Shown here: positions 23,747 through 31,684 of the stretch, one piece after another | Position numbering within the stretch: position 1 is the stretch's first letter | How the letters are laid out: every line of letters starts with the position of its first letter | Assembly: GCA_947174365.1 (NCBI GenBank) | Contig: CAMWIR010000007.1 | Coordinates: 1-43,365, forward strand | DNA length: 43,365 nucleotides | Direction: 5' to 3' | Source: an uncultured Ruminococcus sp. | GTDB lineage: Bacteria; Bacillota; Clostridia; Oscillospirales; Ruminococcaceae | The notes under the pieces: generated by a model | Database searches by the model: none | Seen by the model: only the letters and a program-made list of their open reading frames with translations | What the model was told of the DNA's origin: nothing | Translations under genes and position numbers: made by a program

Positions 23747-23796
23747 GATTTTTCGTCTCCTCCTATTATTTATCCTGCGGTCATGTTTACTTCGGA

Positions 23797-25374
23797 CTAA
23801 CCCTCGCTCACATTCTCCGCCTTAAACATCCTGCACTTAGCCTTTCCTGCATATTTAGCGTCATAAAGGGCGCTGTCGCTGTTGTGAAGAAGCCTTTCCA
23901 CATCATGGGAGCTTCCCCGCTTTATAACAGCATAGGCGATGCCTGCACTGGCGGTAATAACGGAAAATTCTTCCTTGGACGAATATTCCTCCCTGAATGC
24001 GGCAAGAAGTCTGTCTCCCGCTTTCATCAGATCATCCTCGGTGCGCTTGCCTGTGATAACCACCAGAAATTCATCGCCCCCGAGGCGTGCTATATAATCA
24101 TCGGGGAACTGCTTCTGCAGTATATCGGCAGCAATGACCAGCGCCTCGTCGCCCTTTTGATGCCCGAAGCTGTCGTTTACCTTTTTGAAGTTGTCCAGAT
24201 CCACCGTGATAAGAGAAAGCTGCTGCTTTTTGCAAACGTTTCGCAGATAGCCGAAAAGACTGCGCCTGTTCTGAAGTCCCGTCAAGAAGTCGGTGTTGGC
24301 GCTTTTGAGGGTGGTCTGCTCGTAGATACGTTCAATAGTAACATCTCTGAAGAAATTCAGCTTGCCTATCTGCTCCCCGAAAATGTCGATTATCGGCTGC
24401 TCACTGAATATAAGTATCTTATTCTGACCGTTAACGTCCACGCTTATATCATAGGAATCGCTGAGGGTCTTTGACTTCCAGTCCTCGAAATTTATCCCCG
24501 CTATCTTTCCGGGGAAATATTTGCGGAATTCCTTGTTGGCGCTGAGCACCTTGTCATTTGCATTTTCTATGACGACCCCGTAAGGAATGCTTTCAAGAAT
24601 GACCTCCAGCTCGCTGTTGATATTCCCGAGGTCGGTAACGTCATGGGCAATGCCGCAGGTGCCGAAAATCTCACCGTCAGCGTCAATAAGAGGGGACTTG
24701 TAGGTCTTGAACTGGCGCATACCGCTTTTGGTCTTTACCTTTTCGTCAAAAAGAATGGTCTTGCGGGCGTCCATAACTATTTCTTCCGATTCAAGACACA
24801 CATAGTCTCCCTGCTCGTATTCCTCCTTGGGAATGTCCCATATGTAGTAGTGACCCTTTTTGTATATCTGCTCCTTGGTCTTTTCCACCGCTTTGCAGAA
24901 GCCGTCGTTCACCTTTAAATGAGAGCCTTTGACATCCTTGAACCATACCAGGTCCGGTATGCTGTCAATGGCAGTCTCAAAGCAAGTTATGAGCCGCCTG
25001 CTGTCCGCACGGCTGTTCATAAAATCTATAAGGCAGCGGCAGTAGACCTCAGTCAGTCCCTTGTCCGCCTTTGTGCCTGTCATTACCCAGATATTATTCG
25101 CAGGCTTTGCCTCGGGAGGCACATTATCCGCCATGACTGCAGCAATAACAACACTCGGCTTGTTATCATCAAAGATACTGCCGATATCAAATGCCTTTCC
25201 CGTCATATCGAAAATAACAACGCTGTCAGGAGAGAAGCTGCCGTGATTTTCGGGAAATTTGCCGCAGGTATGCACATCAAGAACACAGTCCTCGGGGAGA
25301 CTCATTGCCGCAAAGCTTTTTTCCAGCGCCTTGCTTTTGCTTACGATCAATATAGAAAGCTTATTCAGAAACAA
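23797..25374 (-). CDS. Diguanylate cyclase: receiver-like N-terminus, two PAS domains, GGDEF
   Basis: A 525-residue signalling protein. An N-terminal receiver-like fold (about 1-105, KLSILIVSKSKAL) is followed by PAS domain 1 (about 120-245, with IPDLVWFKDVKGSHLKVNDGF), PAS domain 2 (about 250-360) and a GGDEF domain (about 370-520) with an intact ARLGGDEFLVV site. It should therefore make cyclic di-GMP from GTP. The position of the inhibitory RxxD site reads QFPD, so product inhibition by that route is unlikely. I place the start at TTG 25374, with AAGGTGGTG ending 6 bases upstream: the longer ATG frame from 25446 begins inside the promoter spacer and cannot be transcribed from it. ATG 25428, right at the expected transcription start, would be leaderless. 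Confidence 0.9.
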   Translation of the reverse strand: MFLNKLSILIVSKSKALEKSFAAMSLPEDCVLDVHTCGKFPENHGSFSPDSVVIFDMTGKAFDIGSIFDDNKPSVVIAAVMADNVPPEAKPANNIWVMTGTKADKGLTEVYCRCLIDFMNSRADSRRLITCFETAIDSIPDLVWFKDVKGSHLKVNDGFCKAVEKTKEQIYKKGHYYIWDIPKEEYEQGDYVCLESEEIVMDARKTILFDEKVKTKSGMRQFKTYKSPLIDADGEIFGTCGIAHDVTDLGNINSELEVILESIPYGVVIENANDKVLSANKEFRKYFPGKIAGINFEDWKSKTLSDSYDISVDVNGQNKILIFSEQPIIDIFGEQIGKLNFFRDVTIERIYEQTTLKSANTDFLTGLQNRRSLFGYLRNVCKKQQLSLITVDLDNFKKVNDSFGHQKGDEALVIAADILQKQFPDDYIARLGGDEFLVVITGKRTEDDLMKAGDRLLAAFREEYSSKEEFSVITASAGIAYAVIKRGSSHDVERLLHNSDSALYDAKYAGKAKCRMFKAENVSEG

Positions 25375-25434
25375 TATCTGCACCACCTTAATAACCTTCG
25401 GGGAACAGCTTTGTATGTTCCCGCTCATATAAAC

Positions 25435-25463
25435 ATTATATACCATTTTGAATGGGATGTCAA
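25435..25463 (-). promoter_or_regulatory. Sigma-A promoter of the GGDEF gene
   Basis: On the minus strand, TTGACA (25463-25458), a 17-base spacer and TATAAT (25440-25435). It overlaps the longest reading frame and so decides against the upstream start. Confidence 0.85.
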
Positions 25464-25504
25464 GGGCATAATCAATAATTAAAAATTAACAATTTTCATA
25501 TCTG

Positions 25505-25533
25505 TTGACTTACAGCGGAGAAAATGTTATAAT
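25505..25533 (+). promoter_or_regulatory. Sigma-A promoter of the orphan membrane gene pair
   Basis: TTGACT at 25505-25510, a 17-base spacer and TATAAT at 25528-25533, divergent from the GGDEF promoter. Confidence 0.8.
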
Positions 25534-25644
25534 TAAATTATGGAAATTATCGGATAAAAATCTGCTTGGGCGCTGTATCTGTCACTGCAAATGCCGTTTA
25601 ACACAGGCTTTGATGAACGGCAGCATTATAAGGGGATGTTAGAA

Positions 25645-26883
25645 ATGATCCACACATACGTATTCAAGGAAAACTCCACTGACAAGGATTTCAAGATCAT
25701 TTGCAGGAAAATCGAAAAAGAATGCCCGGGATACGCTTTGTCGGAGCGGGAGAGCATTGAGGGGAGAATTGAAACCGTCCGCATGACAAAGGGAGAAACG
25801 GAGATACGTGCAGAGTTTGAAAGGGATAACGGTACCGTGACCGTTTGTTCGGACGAGCCTTTGCCGAAACTCGACAAGCTGAGCAAACGGTGGGAAACCA
25901 AGGGCTATAGCATAATACGGAAGATACTTTTGTTCATGGACATTCTTGCAGGCAGCCCTGCCCGTGTAAAATTTATTCTCCTGCCCCTGCTGCTTTTTTC
26001 GGCTGCCTTTATGGGCGGATTTGCAAAGGGCGGCGATGTATACGAAGGCATAATTGCAGGACTGTTGGATATATTGACAGCATTAAAAGATCTTCTGATA
26101 AACTGGGCTTTTTTCGGCTGGGCGTGGCTTATTCCCGCAGGGGCGGCGCTTAATGCGCTGGCAAACAGGCAGGAAAATCCCTCGGAAAATAAACGTGAGC
26201 TGTCGGGAGAGAAAACAAAAGGTTTTTTAAGGAAACTGTGGACATTTATAAAACGTAAAGCGGATCTTCCGATATTGACGGGACTTGCTGCTCTGCCGGT
26301 GCTCGGTGTATGCTATGCTTCCTGCCGTTTCAGCATTTACGGGCGGTTTTGCTTTGAAGCAAGCATTATAAAGTCCAACCCCTTATATGCTCCCTTAGCA
26401 ATTTACATGGCGGCGCTGCCGTACCTTATCATCGGGGAAACAGTTTTTTCGGGAATGAAAAAAAGGAAAAACCGCCCGTCCGCCAAGACCGCCGCCCTTT
26501 TTGGAGCATGCTCAGTAATGGCTGCCCTTGCGGTCGCAGTCGGATTCTCCGACCTTTATACAGTATTTGATTATATTCGCTATGAAGCCGGTCATGAACC
26601 GTATTATGAGGCAAAAATATATAACGAAGCAAGAATGGAGCTTATCCCCACGGAATACGCCGATGAACTTAGCGATATTGCGGAATATGCCCTTGCAAAC
26701 AATTACTTTGACTGGACAGAGTGCCCCGATGAAAGTTTGGAAAAGCAGTGGGAGAAAATTTTCCTTGAGGGCAGGGCGAATTATTGGGTAAGAACCGATG
26801 AGAACAGTGTTGTTTTTTACATTTTGGAAAAGGGGCACAAAATAACGCCGAATGCAGAAGGAGATGACGCAAATGAAAATTAA
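25645..26883 (+). CDS. Polytopic membrane protein of unknown function
   Basis: A 412-residue protein. A cytoplasmic N-terminal domain of about 100 residues (rich in charged residues, ending near ETKGYSIIRKILLF) precedes about five membrane segments (about residues 105-320), and a C-terminal domain of about 90 residues is rich in Glu and Tyr. ATG 25645 is preferred: AAGGGG lies 9 bases before it, while longer frames to 25591 lack a site. Its stop overlaps the start of the next gene, so the two are translationally coupled and probably act together. I recognise no family. Confidence 0.72.
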   Translation: MIHTYVFKENSTDKDFKIICRKIEKECPGYALSERESIEGRIETVRMTKGETEIRAEFERDNGTVTVCSDEPLPKLDKLSKRWETKGYSIIRKILLFMDILAGSPARVKFILLPLLLFSAAFMGGFAKGGDVYEGIIAGLLDILTALKDLLINWAFFGWAWLIPAGAALNALANRQENPSENKRELSGEKTKGFLRKLWTFIKRKADLPILTGLAALPVLGVCYASCRFSIYGRFCFEASIIKSNPLYAPLAIYMAALPYLIIGETVFSGMKKRKNRPSAKTAALFGACSVMAALAVAVGFSDLYTVFDYIRYEAGHEPYYEAKIYNEARMELIPTEYADELSDIAEYALANNYFDWTECPDESLEKQWEKIFLEGRANYWVRTDENSVVFYILEKGHKITPNAEGDDANEN

Positions 26884-28033
26884 AAAGCCGATAATTATCG
26901 CATTGCTGTTTACAGCGGGATTGTGGGCGCAGGGAGCAATAGAATCTCTAATATACGGATCGGGAATGAATTTTGCTTTAAAAGAATATCCTCTCGACTA
27001 TTCCATAAGCACAGCGTACCCTGCAATGTCTCCTCAGACAATGCAGTACAACTTCGGCGATGTATACGAAATAACCGAAAAGGCATATGAATATTCCGAT
27101 TATGCAGTCCGTGGGATGGTTGTTCCCTCGGGGGTGGAGATACTTCGGGGGCAGGGAAATAAAAACGGAAAAATCCCTGTTAAGGTCACCTACAGCTTAG
27201 GAAAAAAGCCCATGTGGACGGGGGAGAATTTTACCGACCCTGCAATGTTTCTTGCCTCGGAGTATGCGGTCGGCCATCATTTAACGGAGGAAAATATTGT
27301 TTCATACAATGAGTTTCACTATGCAAACGGTAATCTGCTGCGTTTTATATTCCTCAAAGATGAAACAGCAGACAGTATGCGTCTTATAACAGTGGATAAG
27401 CAGTGGAATGACCGGGAAATAGATATTTACGGAAAGAACTTTGAATTTGACGGGAATTTTTCCTTGCAGCCTAAGGATTACAACAACGACGGCTATCCCG
27501 ATTTTCTTGTCAAAGCCTCCGCACCCGACAAAAAAGGCTGCCTTTATGCCCTGCATTATGCAGGCGACTATCCCTATCCGAGCTATATTTATATTTACGG
27601 CGAGACCTCCGACGCACCGAAGCTTGACAGGATAGACCGTGAAAATTACTTTCTTTTTACCCTTGACGAATACGGCTTTTTGAAGCCGCAGATTCTTAAT
27701 TCCGACAGACAGCTTTATGATACGGAGAACCGTGAAAATAACGGTTTGATTTTCACCTCATCCTATGAAAACGGCGTTATCACACTTAAAGGAACTGTTG
27801 TTTCATTGTACAAAGCCCAAAATGCTTCACATATGAGCATTGCTTTAAAAAAGCTTGACGGACTTGTGTGGCGGAATGTTGATATGCCTGTAAACAGCGC
27901 CGATCTAATTGCAGGAGACTCCCGAAGAAGCTATTTAATGACCGTCAAAAAAGAGCTTGAGCAAGGAATCTACAGGATAGAAGCCACCGTGAACGGAAAG
28001 ATGACATATACCGAATTTATTGTCGGGGAATAA
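26873..28033 (+). CDS. Signal-anchored extracytoplasmic protein with an EF-hand-like calcium loop and Ig-like C-terminus
   Basis: A 386-residue protein with an N-terminal signal or anchor (MKIKKPIIIALLFTAGLWAQG). The middle carries DYNNDGYPD (about 202-210), a Dx[DN]xDG loop of the kind found in FG-GAP/VCBS and dockerin-type calcium sites. The last 100 residues (alternating strands ending GIYRIEATVNG) look like an Ig-like domain common in Firmicutes cell-surface proteins. ATG 26873 lies 9 bases after AAGGAG and overlaps the upstream gene. Together the pair suggests a membrane complex with an outside calcium-stabilised sensor or binding part. No function is claimed. Confidence 0.72.
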   Translation: MKIKKPIIIALLFTAGLWAQGAIESLIYGSGMNFALKEYPLDYSISTAYPAMSPQTMQYNFGDVYEITEKAYEYSDYAVRGMVVPSGVEILRGQGNKNGKIPVKVTYSLGKKPMWTGENFTDPAMFLASEYAVGHHLTEENIVSYNEFHYANGNLLRFIFLKDETADSMRLITVDKQWNDREIDIYGKNFEFDGNFSLQPKDYNNDGYPDFLVKASAPDKKGCLYALHYAGDYPYPSYIYIYGETSDAPKLDRIDRENYFLFTLDEYGFLKPQILNSDRQLYDTENRENNGLIFTSSYENGVITLKGTVVSLYKAQNASHMSIALKKLDGLVWRNVDMPVNSADLIAGDSRRSYLMTVKKELEQGIYRIEATVNGKMTYTEFIVGE

Positions 28034-28125
28034 AATTATTAATGATCCTTATTGCTGTGTCCCTGCTTATATCCTGCGACGCAGGAAGCTAAGATTAAAA
28101 TTTGATTAAAAAGGCAATAATTCCC

Positions 28126-28154
28126 TTGACATTCGGCGATTGTTGTGGTAAAAT
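28126..28154 (+). promoter_or_regulatory. Sigma-A promoter of the calcium ATPase
   Basis: TTGACA at 28126-28131, a 17-base spacer and TAAAAT at 28149-28154, 58 bases before the start codon. Confidence 0.82.
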
Positions 28155-28212
28155 AGATAAATAAATTTTTATATAAAATTTTTTGATATTTTTTATCGGA
28201 AAGGACAAAAAA

Positions 28213-30825
28213 ATGAAATTTAACGGACTAAACGCAGAACAGGTCAGCAAAAGCCGTGAGGAACACGGCTCAAACACACTGACCCAGATCCCCCCCGACC
28301 CTTTATGGAAAAAGATCTTAGAGGGCTTCGGCGATCCTATGATAATTATTCTGTTAGTGGCGCTGGTGGTGCAGGTCATTCTCTGCTTTATGGGGCAGTC
28401 GGAATGGTACGAGCCTGTAGGCATTCTTATTGCCATTATGATAGCCAACGGCGTGGCGGCTGTCAGCGAGAACAAGCAGGAGGGCAAGGCCTCTGCCCTT
28501 AAAGCCGAAGAAGAGGCAAAGGAAACCTCCAAGGTAATAAGAGACGGCGCACTTTCGGAAATTCATGTAAGCGAGGTCGTTGTAGGAGACATTGTATTTT
28601 TGCAGGCAGGAGACAAGCTCCCTGCGGACGGCGAGCTTGTCGACGGCGACATCAAGGTCGACCAGGCAGCGCTCAACGGCGAGACCGAGGAAGCGGCAAA
28701 AATTCCCGCAAACGGCGCTGCCTATGACATCAAAGACCTGCTCAACAAGCACTATGCCTACAGAGGCACGGTTGTCTGCGGCGGCGAGGGCTATATGGAG
28801 GTCAAGGTAGTCGGCGATAAGACCCTTTTCGGCGAGCTTGCCTTAGAAGTACAGGAGGAAACAAGAGAAACTCCCTTGCAGGTAAAGCTTGCAAAGCTTG
28901 CAAAGCAGATATCCACATTCGGCTATGTGGGTGCTATCTGTATAGTTGTTGGAGTGCTGGCAAGGCATTTTATCACGGGAAATATCCCAAACAATGCCTA
29001 TGACTGGATACATCTCATAATAAGCGCCATTACAGTGGCTGTTACCATTATCGTATGCGCAGTACCCGAGGGACTGCCTATGCTTACGTCCATTCTGCTG
29101 TCCTTCCAGAGCCTGCGTATGGCTAAGGACAACGTGCTGGTGCGGAAGATAAACGGTCTCGAAACAGCAGGAAGCCTGAGCATTTTATTCAGCGATAAGA
29201 CAGGCACTATCACCGAGGGCAAGCTTTCCGTGGTGGAAATGGCAACGGGAGCGGCTAAGACTTATTCCAAGCTGTCGGAAATTCCCGAAAATATGTCCGC
29301 CGACATTATCTGCGGTATCGGCGTAAACAACAGCGCCTCTGCGGCGGCAGACGGCAGCGTTATCGGCGGCAACAGCACCGACCGTGCCCTTATGGCATAC
29401 CTTGTAAGCGAAAATGCCGCCGCAAAAATCTCCAAAGAGGGAGTCAAGGCGTTCAATTCCTTTGATTCCAACAAAAAAAGCTCCTCTGTAATTATCGAAA
29501 AGGGAGGCAAAACCTGTGCATTCGTAAAGGGCGCACCCGAGAAGATAATCGAAAGATGCATATCTTATATGGACGAAAAGGGCAATGTGAAGCCCTTTGA
29601 CAGCAAGAAAGAGATAAACGACTATATTGACGCACAGGCAGGGCGCTCCATGCGTTTGCTGGCAGTCGCCAAGGGTGCGGATGATGACGACAAACTCACT
29701 CTGCTGTGCGTTTTAAGCATTCGTGACAATGTCCGCAAGGAGGCTGTTACCGCTATCAGCGAGGTGCAGAATGCGGGCATACAGGTAGTTATGGTAACGG
29801 GCGACCGCAAGGAAACCGCCTGTGCTATTGCAAAAGAGGCAGGGCTTCTCACAAGCGACAGTGATGTTGCCCTTACAAGCGGCGAAATGGGCGCAATGAC
29901 AGACGAGGAGCTTAAAGAAGTGCTTCCCCGCCTGCGTGTGGTTTCACGTGCGCTGCCTACCGATAAGAGCCGCCTTGTCCGTCTTGCCCAGGAGCTTAAC
30001 CTTGTAGTGGGCATGACAGGCGACGGCGTAAACGACTCCCCCGCCCTGAAAAAAGCCGACGTGGGCTTTGCCATGGGCAGCGGCACGGAGGTCGCAAAGG
30101 AAGCGGGCGACATTACTATTCTGGACGACAACTTCTCTTCCATTGAAAAGGCTATACTCTACGGCAGAACAATGTTCAAGAGCATTCGCAAGTTCCTAAT
30201 TTTCCAGCTGACGGTAAACGTGGCAGCGGTAATGACCTGCTTTATAGGGCCTCTCCTTGGCGTTGACGAGGTGCTGACGGTAATTCAGCTGCTGCTCGTA
30301 AACCTTGCCATGGATACACTTGCGGCTATTGCATTCGGCAGCGAGCCTGCTTTGCAGGAATATATGAAGGACAAGCCCATACCCCGCTCCGAGAGCATTG
30401 TGACAAAATCCATGATGACCCAGATAATTATCAGCGCTTTGTATATCACAGCTGTTTGCCTTGGGATTCTCTTCATTCCCGCTTTGCAGAATATGCTGGG
30501 GGCTGAATTCATGGTGGACGCCGAAAAGCTTACCTACCTTAAATCCGCAGTATTCGCAACCTTTATGATGGCAATAACCTTTAACGGCTTCAACGCCCGC
30601 ACCTCCCACATGAACCCCTTTGAGGGACTGGGCAGGAACAGGAATTTCCTTATCGTAATGGCTTCTATCCTTATTCTCCAGTTTGTGTTCGTGACCTTCG
30701 GCGGCGATGTGCTGAGCGTAACTGCACTGTCCGGTTCTTCCTGGATATTCTGCATTATAGCGGCATTCCTGGTTATCCCCATTGACATGATAAGAAAAGC
30801 GGTCACAAAGGCAGTTTCCAAGTAA
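28213..30825 (+). CDS. Calcium-transporting P-type ATPase, PMCA-like (type IIB)
   Basis: An 870-residue membrane pump that uses ATP to move Ca2+ out of the cytoplasm. The actuator loop has NGETEEA (TGES-like), membrane helix 4 has VCAVPEGLP, the phosphorylated Asp is D328 in SDKTGT, the nucleotide domain has FVKGAPEKI, and the hinge is MTGDGVNDSPALKKADVG. Helix 6 reads LVNLAMDTLAAIAFGSEP, close to the plasma-membrane calcium ATPase pattern NLIMDTLGALALATEPP and unlike SERCA. The cytoplasmic N-terminal cation ATPase domain is normal, and there is no C-terminal autoinhibitory tail. ATG 28213 is preceded by GAAAGGA at 8 bases. It is followed by terD, a calcium-binding stress protein, a combination seen in tellurite-resistance-type clusters. 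Confidence 0.95.
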   Translation: MKFNGLNAEQVSKSREEHGSNTLTQIPPDPLWKKILEGFGDPMIIILLVALVVQVILCFMGQSEWYEPVGILIAIMIANGVAAVSENKQEGKASALKAEEEAKETSKVIRDGALSEIHVSEVVVGDIVFLQAGDKLPADGELVDGDIKVDQAALNGETEEAAKIPANGAAYDIKDLLNKHYAYRGTVVCGGEGYMEVKVVGDKTLFGELALEVQEETRETPLQVKLAKLAKQISTFGYVGAICIVVGVLARHFITGNIPNNAYDWIHLIISAITVAVTIIVCAVPEGLPMLTSILLSFQSLRMAKDNVLVRKINGLETAGSLSILFSDKTGTITEGKLSVVEMATGAAKTYSKLSEIPENMSADIICGIGVNNSASAAADGSVIGGNSTDRALMAYLVSENAAAKISKEGVKAFNSFDSNKKSSSVIIEKGGKTCAFVKGAPEKIIERCISYMDEKGNVKPFDSKKEINDYIDAQAGRSMRLLAVAKGADDDDKLTLLCVLSIRDNVRKEAVTAISEVQNAGIQVVMVTGDRKETACAIAKEAGLLTSDSDVALTSGEMGAMTDEELKEVLPRLRVVSRALPTDKSRLVRLAQELNLVVGMTGDGVNDSPALKKADVGFAMGSGTEVAKEAGDITILDDNFSSIEKAILYGRTMFKSIRKFLIFQLTVNVAAVMTCFIGPLLGVDEVLTVIQLLLVNLAMDTLAAIAFGSEPALQEYMKDKPIPRSESIVTKSMMTQIIISALYITAVCLGILFIPALQNMLGAEFMVDAEKLTYLKSAVFATFMMAITFNGFNARTSHMNPFEGLGRNRNFLIVMASILILQFVFVTFGGDVLSVTALSGSSWIFCIIAAFLVIPIDMIRKAVTKAVSK

Positions 30826-30867
30826 AAAAACGGGGAAATTTCCCGTTACAGGAATTTCCCCGAAAAA
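30824..30867. terminator. Stem-loop between the calcium ATPase and terD
   Basis: CGGGGAAATT (30831-30840) and AATTTCCCCG (30853-30862) are perfect complements with a 12-base loop. On the plus strand the stem is preceded by seven A and followed by A-rich sequence, so it is not a standard plus-strand terminator. On the minus strand a T run follows. It probably still limits readthrough into terD. Confidence 0.5.
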
Positions 30868-30933
30868 TATAGGCGAATACTGCCGAAATCATTATTAATT
30901 ATTAATTAAACTTGAAAGGGGCATGATTTTAAA

Positions 30934-31581
30934 ATGAGCGTAAATCTGCAAAAGGGTCAGAAAGTCGACCTTACAAAGGGAAACGCAGGGCTGAGCCGTG
31001 TAATGGTAGGTCTCGGCTGGGACGAGGCAAAGCCCGCAATGAGCCAGTCAAAAGGGCTTTTCGGAGGACTTTTCGGCGGCGGCGGAGGACAGCAGAACCA
31101 GGACATTGACTGCGACGCCATGGCGTTCCTGTTGGATTCAAACGGCAAGATCGCCTCAAAAAGCGACGTGGTATTCTTCAATAACCTCAAACACCCCAGC
31201 GGCTGCGTTATACATCAGGGCGACAACCTCACAGGTGCAGGAGACGGCGATGACGAGCAGATACTTGTCGACCTTGCCCGTCTGCCCGCTCAGTATGACA
31301 GAGTAGTAGTGCTGGTAAGCATTTACAAGGCAAGCGAAAAGGGGCAGCATTTCGGCATGATAGAAAACGCCTTTATCCGTCTGGTGGACGCGTCGAACGG
31401 CAAGGAGCTTTGCAAATACAACCTTTCGGAAAACTACAGCGGCATGACCGCCATGGTATTCGGCGAAATATACCGCAGAAACGGTGAATGGAAATTCAAC
31501 GCCATAGGTCAGCCCTTGCAGATATGGGGCGTTGCACAGCTGGCTGAAAGATACGGATTACCCTTGTCCAACTGGAGATGA
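30934..31581 (+). CDS. terD: TerD-family calcium-binding stress protein
   Basis: A 215-residue cytoplasmic protein of the TerD family (tellurite resistance, general stress). It shows the opening NLQKGQKVDLTKGNAGLSRVMVGLGWD, the acidic calcium site region DNLTGAGDGDDEQILVDLARLP, and VFGEIYRRNGEWKFNAIGQ near the C-terminus. A Gly/Phe/Gln-rich insert (about 40-58) after the first strand is common in Gram-positive TerD proteins and flexible. A modest GAAAGGGG lies about 12 bases upstream. Only one TerD copy is present and no terC, terZ or yceG neighbours are visible. Its position behind a calcium pump fits a role in calcium-linked stress; tellurite resistance itself should not be assumed. Confidence 0.93.
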   Translation: MSVNLQKGQKVDLTKGNAGLSRVMVGLGWDEAKPAMSQSKGLFGGLFGGGGGQQNQDIDCDAMAFLLDSNGKIASKSDVVFFNNLKHPSGCVIHQGDNLTGAGDGDDEQILVDLARLPAQYDRVVVLVSIYKASEKGQHFGMIENAFIRLVDASNGKELCKYNLSENYSGMTAMVFGEIYRRNGEWKFNAIGQPLQIWGVAQLAERYGLPLSNWR

Positions 31582-31582
31582 T

Positions 31583-31660
31583 TGCAAGAGGCAAGAGACA
31601 AGAAGCAAGAGGCAAGAGAAGTGAATTATCGGGTTCGCTGCTCTTGCCTCTTTTTAATTT
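31583..31660 (+). terminator. Terminator after terD built from the TTGCCTC repeat (copy 3)
   Basis: AAGAGGCAAGAG (31607-31618) and CTCTTGCCTCTT (31641-31652) form a perfect 12-bp stem with a 22-base loop, followed by TTTTTAATTTT. The preceding 31583-31606 repeats the same GCAAGAGGCAAGAG units. So the interspersed repeat here serves as the terD terminator. Confidence 0.75.
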
Positions 31661-31684
31661 TGCGGCGGTTAAAACAGTTAAAAC

